A DNA stretch of 64,000 nucleotides from Ignavibacteria bacterium (GTDB taxonomy: Bacteria > Bacteroidota > Ignavibacteria > Ignavibacteriales > SURF-24). This document shows positions 59,664-64,000 of the stretch, piece by piece. The translations under genes were made by a program, and so were the position numbers. The DNA lies in contig JAAXKQ010000010.1 in assembly GCA_025612245.1 (NCBI GenBank), positions 62,001 through 126,000 of the forward strand, written 5' to 3'. Each line of letters starts with the position of its first letter. Position 1 is the stretch's first letter. The notes beneath the pieces were generated by a model. It was not told where the DNA came from. It searched no databases and saw only the letters and a program-made list of their open reading frames with translations.

Positions 59664-60256
59664 AAACTGGGATTTTACTTTCTGGTGGTATGGATTCAAT
59701 TGCTTTATGCTATATGACCAGACCAGATTATGCTATTACAGTTGACTATGGACAGAGACCTGCCGAGGCTGAGATTAGATCTGCAAGACAAATATGCGAT
59801 CTATTAAATATTCCTCAAGAAGTTGTTAAGGTTGATTGTAGCTCAATAGGATCCGGAGATCTTTTCTTAAAGTCATCAATTAATATTTCCCCTGTCCCTG
59901 AATGGTATCCTTTTAGAAATCAGCTTATTTTGACCCTGGCTTCAATTAAAGCAGTTGAACTAGGAATAACGGATTTAATGATCGGCTGTGTCAAATCGGA
60001 TTCAGTACATAAAGACGGGACAGAAGATTTTATTAAAGCTATTGACCACCTAATTAGTTTGCAAGAAGGTGAAATCCGGATTTCAGCTCCGGCTATACAC
60101 ATGGAATCGGAAGAATTAATCACCAAATCCGGCATCCCACAATCAATTTTAGGATGGGCCCATTCTTGTCACAAAGATATTTATGCATGTGGGATGTGCC
60201 GGGGTTGTTTCAAGCATCGTAGAATTATGTCAAATTTGTATAATGAAATATACTAA
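59660..60256 (+). CDS. QueC-like 7-cyano-7-deazaguanine synthase homologue
   Basis: 198 residues, slightly short for housekeeping QueC (~220-230). The PP-loop SGGMDS (residues 8-13) activates a carboxylate with ATP. The C-terminal zinc site is intact (CHKD..ACGMCRGCFKHR). Housekeeping QueC makes preQ0 for queuosine; here the gene is locked in an operon with OGG-like, PfkB-NDT and SagB-like genes and no queD, queE or folE, so it resembles the defence-associated QueC-like proteins (Cap9 type). ATGA overlap with PfkB-NDT; 14-base overlap with the next gene. Confidence 0.85.
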   Translation: MKTGILLSGGMDSIALCYMTRPDYAITVDYGQRPAEAEIRSARQICDLLNIPQEVVKVDCSSIGSGDLFLKSSINISPVPEWYPFRNQLILTLASIKAVELGITDLMIGCVKSDSVHKDGTEDFIKAIDHLISLQEGEIRISAPAIHMESEELITKSGIPQSILGWAHSCHKDIYACGMCRGCFKHRRIMSNLYNEIY

Positions 60257-60926
60257 GCTTAAATCGCCTGTACCGAGAGACGTACCTCTTCCATATGAAA
60301 CCTTCCATTTTAAGAAGATAAGCGTATCCTATTTGCCAAAACCAAAAACAACAAGATATGTCTCTTTTTATAAAGTTTTAGAAAAACGAGAATCCCGAAG
60401 GGACATAAGACAGCCATTATTAGAAACAGAAATATCAAAACTGTTATGGTCAGTTGCTAAAACAAAAACAGTAAAAGTAGATAAGTTTGGTCGAAGAATT
60501 GAGCATAGAAATACACCTTCTGCCGGAGGAATATATCCAATCGACATATTTATCATTCGTCGCTTGATTCATCCTATAAAAATAGAACTTTATAATTCTT
60601 ATTCGCATTCTTTATCCGAAATTCCTCTAGAACAAAACGATTATGGGAAAACTTTTGTAGAGCAAATTAATAGGATGTTCAATATTAAAAGGGCAACTGT
60701 ATTGATTTTTGCCGGACAGTTCAAAAAAACACTTTCCAAGTACAAAAATGGTGAAAGCTTAATTTGGAGGGACGTGGGCGCGTTATTAGAGAATGTGTAC
60801 TTAGTTTCAGCAGCCTTAAATCTGAGTTGTTGTGCTTTGGGACCCCATTTTGATGATTTTGCTGAAGCTCTTAATTGCGCACAAGACTATATTTTTCTAG
60901 GGGGATGTATTTTAGGAAGAAAATAA
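60243..60926 (+). CDS. SagB-type nitroreductase-family flavin oxidoreductase
   Basis: 227 residues from the ATG at 60243; an earlier in-frame ATG at 60183 would lie deep in queC. SagB/ThcOx-type features are FYKVLEKRESRRDI (FMN phosphate contact), NTPSAGGIYPIDIFI and WRDVGALLENVYLVSAALNLSCCALG. Relatives oxidise azolines in RiPP pathways, but no YcaO cyclodehydratase is nearby; others reduce or oxidise varied substrates with FMN. Here it may act on the deazaguanine product or on a conjugate made by the QueC-like enzyme. Last gene of the cassette. Confidence 0.8.
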   Translation: MKYTKLKSPVPRDVPLPYETFHFKKISVSYLPKPKTTRYVSFYKVLEKRESRRDIRQPLLETEISKLLWSVAKTKTVKVDKFGRRIEHRNTPSAGGIYPIDIFIIRRLIHPIKIELYNSYSHSLSEIPLEQNDYGKTFVEQINRMFNIKRATVLIFAGQFKKTLSKYKNGESLIWRDVGALLENVYLVSAALNLSCCALGPHFDDFAEALNCAQDYIFLGGCILGRK

Positions 60927-61082
60927 TAAGCTCATGACTTAATATAAATGTTTTCATCTAGCATTAGGGCAACTACTTCTATTATTACTTCCGTGGTCAT
61001 GATATATGCTATGGATGATTATAAATCCTTGTCTTAAAGAATTTAAATGCTGCAAATATTTCTTGGCCGTTCTGATTTACCC
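60927..61082 (+). other. Spacer between the QueC cassette and attachment copy 3
   Basis: 156 bases without a gene. CTCATGACTTA near 60933 and GTGGTCATGAT near 60992 form a distant inverted pair; no T-run follows, so I do not call a terminator. Confidence 0.4.
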
Positions 61083-61121
61083 CCTTATAAGCAGAGGGGC
61101 GATGGTTCGAAGCCATCCGCG
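61083..61121 (+). repeat. Attachment-site copy 3 (tRNA-Lys 3' fragment)
   Basis: 39 bases matching the tRNA-Lys anticodon-loop-to-acceptor segment with three mismatches (CCTTATAAGCAG..CCATCCGCG). One of these, GGGGCG, is shared with copy 2. Homology stops at the acceptor stem. It marks the junction of module B and module C. Confidence 0.8.
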
Positions 61122-61155
61122 ATTATAAAAAAAAGCTCGGAAATAGCGCAAAATA

Positions 61156-61184
61156 AAAGCCCCGGACCTCCGGGGCTTTGTTGT
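61156..61184 (+). terminator. Intrinsic terminator after attachment copy 3
   Basis: AAAGCCCCGG pairs perfectly with CCGGGGCTTT around an ACCT loop, then GTTGTCTTT. It differs in sequence from the tRNA-Lys terminator, so this att copy came with foreign flanking DNA. Confidence 0.8.
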
Positions 61185-61701
61185 CTTTATTTGATTATAC
61201 ATGAAAGGACGGGACAAAAGCCACATTTGGCCGCAAAGGCTTGACTTTTTATACAATGGAACTCTAAGGAAATTCTCATTTAATATTCCCAAATTCCATA
61301 TAATTGGAGAGCATATTATATTTTTCATAGGAATAAAGCTGAATGAGGTTAACAAGCGCATTCAGCTTTTCATCTCTAAAGCACAAAGCCCCAACATGGG
61401 GGGGATATTGTGAAATCTAGATCTCCGGAAAAATCCACATTGATAAAGTGCGAGCCCTGCAAAAAGCAAAAAGTGATCTTAACCGTATCCTGCCAAAATA
61501 CTAATGATCCTTGAGGGATTCTACAAGATAGGAATCCAATGGCATAATAGGAGCATTTTCAACGAATCCCATAACCTAGGGAGGGTCGTAAGAGGTAAAC
61601 AGAATAATTAATTTCGCATAAGGTCTCCTTAATAATTAGTAAAATGTGCTAAACTACCATTCCGGGGAATAAGATTTTCTAAATACCCATTATTTTAATT
61701 T
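61185..61701. other. Non-coding stretch in module C
   Basis: Over 500 bases with no convincing gene. Two short overlapping frames (61201-61413 plus, 61077-61361 minus) lack ribosome-binding sites and recognisable features. No heptamers or REP units occur, unlike the core chromosome gaps. Confidence 0.5.
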
Positions 61702-62157
61702 TTAATCTGAAGACCTCTTAACCCGTGACCTCCCACTTAATTTTAGATTTTCCTCTTTAAGAACCTCTATTTCAGCTTCCAGAAGAAAAATTTTCTTATT
61801 TAACTGTAGAACTGTACTAATTAGATCGGATTGTATATTATCCCCCTGGCTGGGGGAGGAATTGTTAATATGCGTTGGACCAATATGGGAAACTTGGCCT
61901 GTCCCGGAGGGAACGGCCATATTATCGACATTATGCTCAACCTTAGCAGCTACATCTTCGCCTTTCAGCAACCAATCAATAGTCACATTGCAGATTTCGG
62001 ATATTTTTACCAGAGTATCAGAATCCGGTTCGCTTTTACTGTTTTCCCAGTTACTGACGGTTTGTTTGTTCTTAAAACCCAGAGCTACCGCTAACTGTAC
62101 TTGAGTCATGTTTATGGCCTTGCGGGCTTTAGTTATCTGTTTTTCAACTATTGACAT
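61702..62157 (-). CDS. XRE-family transcriptional regulator
   Basis: 151 residues. An N-terminal HTH_3/XRE domain (residues 8-65) is shown by MTQVQLAVALGFKNKQTVSNWE and the tail ICNVTIDWLLKGE. A linker follows, then a C-terminal coiled coil (LNKKIFLLEAEIEVLKEE) for dimerisation. It is divergent from the OLD-family gene with a 453-base space between, so it probably represses the module's own promoters. Repressors of this kind are often the targets of ImmA-type proteases such as the one at 55771. Confidence 0.88.
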   Translation of the reverse strand: MSIVEKQITKARKAINMTQVQLAVALGFKNKQTVSNWENSKSEPDSDTLVKISEICNVTIDWLLKGEDVAAKVEHNVDNMAVPSGTGQVSHIGPTHINNSSPSQGDNIQSDLISTVLQLNKKIFLLEAEIEVLKEENLKLSGRSRVKRSSD

Positions 62158-62610
62158 TTTTAGATGATCAAAAATTTAGAAAGAGTTTTGGGAATAAGGA
62201 CATAGTCTAAAAATTATTTTCTTTTATAAGTATCCATAATGATGACAAGAATGAGAAAAATGTATGGAAAATGAGTATAATCTTCAAGAGCAGATGGCAG
62301 AATATTTAACAGTATAGCTAGATATATGTACTACTTATACAAAGGATATTTTATTCAGTGCTCATTTCGGCAACCCTTACAGGTAATTCATTAGGAATAA
62401 GAACCAAAATTCAATTTGCTTAATATTAAAATAAACTTTAAGTTGAAAGTCGTTTGTATGGATACCCCATGATTCCATGTAAATAGCTTATCTTTTGACT
62501 TCAATTACTCTGAATTGTAACTAAGGCATTCAATGTTCTCTAACAATGGTTTTAAAAGTATTCATATATAGTTCACTATTAACTCATTTTCTAATATTTG
62601 GGGAGTCAAT
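62158..62610. other. Divergent regulatory region between XRE and OLD genes
   Basis: 453 bases, AT-rich, no gene. It presumably holds promoters and operators for both divergent genes; no clear repeated operator stands out by eye. GGGGAG ends 6 bases before the OLD-family ATG at 62611. Confidence 0.5.
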
Positions 62611-64000
62611 ATGAAACTGTTATCCTTAACCATTGAAAACTTTAGATGCTACAAAGAAAAGTTCAAAGTTGAGTTTAATGACTTTACCACGTTGATTGCA
62701 AAAAATGATTCGGGTAAGTCGGCCATTTTAGATGCAATGAATGTATTCTTTAACGACACCTCTTTGGACCCAGGCGACATAAGCGTTGGCTCCAGTACAG
62801 ATGAAATTACTATTTCTTGCGAGTTCACTGATGTCCCACAAAAGTTAATTATAGATGCGGCATATGAGGTAGATCTAAAGAATGAGTATCTGCTAAATTC
62901 AAATAATAATCTGGAAATTATTAAAGTCTATGCGGGCGGGAAGCCCAAACCAAAGGAAATTTTCCTCAAAGCTCATCATCCAAGTGCAACAAACGCAAGT
63001 GATTTATATCAGCTAACAATTGATAAGTTAAAGAAAAGAGCTAAAGACCTTGGCGTAAGTTTAGATGATGTTAACCAGACGATAAAGGCAGAAATCCGTA
63101 ACAAAATATGGAGCTCATTTATGAATCTCCATTTATTAGAGCAACGGATACAGTTGAAAGACAAAGATGAAGACCAGAAGAGAATGTGGGAAAAAATTAA
63201 AGCTGAAATGCCATTATTTGCATTATTCAAATCTGACAGGGCAAGCACAGACCAAGATGACGAGGCACAAGACCCGATGAGGGTCGCAATAAAAGAAGCT
63301 TTAGAAGCTCAACGGCCAGAACTTGAAAGAATAATTAATTATGTAAAAGAAGAAGTTGAAAAGGTAAGTAAGGCAACCGTCAATAAGTTAAAAGAAATGG
63401 ACCCCAGCCTGGCCAGTGAATTGAACCCTAAAGTTCTGGATTCTGCATGGGACAAAATTTTCAAAGTAAGCTTAACTGATGAAACACAGGTTCCTATTAA
63501 CAAACGTGGTAGCGGAGTAAGGAGATTAATCTTAGTTAACTTTTTTAGAGCAAAAGCAGAGCAGGCAGCAATAGAGAGAAAATCCCCTGGTATCATATAT
63601 GCCATTGAAGAGCCTGAAACCTCTCAGCACCCCACAAACCAAGTGATGTTACTTGAGGCATTATTAGAATTGGCGGATATCAATAACTGCCAGGTAATAG
63701 TATCTACCCACACACCTACTTTGGTTCGTTTAATACCATCTACTTCTATTAGATACATAGAGAAATCAGCAGATGGGAAAAGAGTACTCCATAAAGATGA
63801 TGATGCTACATTAAAGAGGATAATAAAAGATCTGGGTATTCTGCCAGATCACGATGTAAAATTATTTCTGGGTGTCGAGGGCTCAAATGATATTAACTTT
63901 TTGAAAGAGCTTTCGAAAATTCTTTCACAAAAAGAACCTGATATTCCAAATCTAGAATTATTGGACAATTTAGGAGAAATATTATTTGTCCCCCTGGGAG
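62611..64000 (+). CDS. OLD-family ATPase/TOPRIM nuclease (3' end cut by window)
   Basis: 463 codons are visible with no stop. The N-terminal ABC-type ATPase has LLSLTIENFRCYKEKF, Walker A as KNDSGKSAILDAMN near residue 31 and, after a helical insert, RGSGVRRLILVNF and the Walker B AIEEPETSQHP near residue 332, then STHTPTLV. A TOPRIM domain begins with LFLGVEGSNDINFLKEL near residue 420 (metal-binding Glu). This layout is that of OLD nucleases, including GajA of the Gabija system and Lit/P2-OLD-like defence proteins. The next gene, beyond the window, would tell which. GGGGAG precedes the ATG. Confidence 0.9.
   Translation, partial: MKLLSLTIENFRCYKEKFKVEFNDFTTLIAKNDSGKSAILDAMNVFFNDTSLDPGDISVGSSTDEITISCEFTDVPQKLIIDAAYEVDLKNEYLLNSNNNLEIIKVYAGGKPKPKEIFLKAHHPSATNASDLYQLTIDKLKKRAKDLGVSLDDVNQTIKAEIRNKIWSSFMNLHLLEQRIQLKDKDEDQKRMWEKIKAEMPLFALFKSDRASTDQDDEAQDPMRVAIKEALEAQRPELERIINYVKEEVEKVSKATVNKLKEMDPSLASELNPKVLDSAWDKIFKVSLTDETQVPINKRGSGVRRLILVNFFRAKAEQAAIERKSPGIIYAIEEPETSQHPTNQVMLLEALLELADINNCQVIVSTHTPTLVRLIPSTSIRYIEKSADGKRVLHKDDDATLKRIIKDLGILPDHDVKLFLGVEGSNDINFLKELSKILSQKEPDIPNLELLDNLGEILFVPLG

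Noticed and set aside
59660..60256. Housekeeping queuosine biosynthesis locus
   Set aside because: No folE, queD, queE, queF or tgt nearby; the gene is operon-bound to OGG and PfkB-NDT in a mobile island.
57345..60926. Azole-type RiPP cluster (SagB-like enzyme plus a Cys/Gly-rich peptide)
   Set aside because: No YcaO cyclodehydratase or leader-recognition protein, and the putative peptide has a folded-looking 80-residue domain. QueC, OGG and NDT do not fit a RiPP pathway.
61083..61121. A second tRNA gene
   Set aside because: Only the 3' part is present; there is no acceptor or D arm upstream and homology ends within the acceptor stem. The same applies to 52366-52410.

Overview
The window looks like a chromosomal segment from a flagellated, piliated member of the Bacteroidota/Chlorobi/Ignavibacteria side of the FCB group. 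I lean to an Ignavibacteria-like bacterium. That is inference from gene style (a Wzi-type capsule porin, four-helix-bundle protein, NtrC-type regulator with sigma-54-like promoter sequences, and a complete flagellar export operon beside a type IV pilus operon) and from intergenic DNA packed with 7-base tandem repeats and small palindromic units. No rRNA or species marker is present.

Layout. (1) 1-15140: surface polysaccharide locus: sugar epimerase (cut by the window edge), radical SAM protein, GT4 glycosyltransferase, polyprenyl-phosphate sugar transferase, four-helix-bundle protein, Wzi-like porin, then after a repeat-rich gap a WlbA/FkbM/WlbB/WlbC-like block for a diacetamido-uronic acid type sugar, with a convergent UDP-glucose dehydrogenase. 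(2) 15141-20346: repeats and metabolic genes: Rieske/FAD oxidoreductase, aldo/keto reductase, and a lipoprotein with a zinc-protease HELTH motif. (3) 20649-30092: flagellar operon fliL-M-N-O-P-Q-R-flhB-A-F-G behind a sigma-54-like promoter. (4) 30126-31592: secreted vanadium-haloperoxidase/PAP2 lipoprotein. (5) 32315-41723: type IV pilus-like machine: two pilin-like proteins with an extremely short leader, PilC, PilB, PilT, a PilM-PilN fusion, a PilO-PilP fusion and a secretin. It is followed by four genes of two-component signalling (41733-46872) and a sigma-54 activator (46900-48267). (6) 48459-64000: tRNA-Lys followed by a tandem genomic island. The 3' part of the tRNA is repeated at 52366 and 61083, dividing the island into modules.

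The island modules look like a defence and DNA-conflict store. Module A carries a lipoprotein, a possibly 5'-truncated PD-(D/E)XK protein, and a small unknown protein paired with a PLD-type protein. Module B carries a membrane-anchored DUF4041/GIY-YIG protein, a SIR2-like (DUF4917) protein and a nuclease-ImmA fusion. It also carries a tight five-gene cassette: OGG-like glycosylase, small Cys/Gly-rich protein, PfkB-nucleoside deoxyribosyltransferase fusion, QueC-like enzyme and SagB-type flavin oxidoreductase. Module C carries an XRE repressor and a partial OLD-family nuclease that runs off the end.

The five-gene cassette (57345-60926) is the best candidate for an undescribed system. It pairs QueC-like and OGG-like proteins, the ancillary pair known from type IV CBASS, but here there is no CD-NTase and no TGT; instead there are nucleoside-processing and flavin enzymes. 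The other notable signals are two heptanucleotide repeat families. They fill most gene-free stretches, are oriented with a strand-composition switch near 14-16 kb, and in one place lie inside a reading frame (the wzi-like gene).
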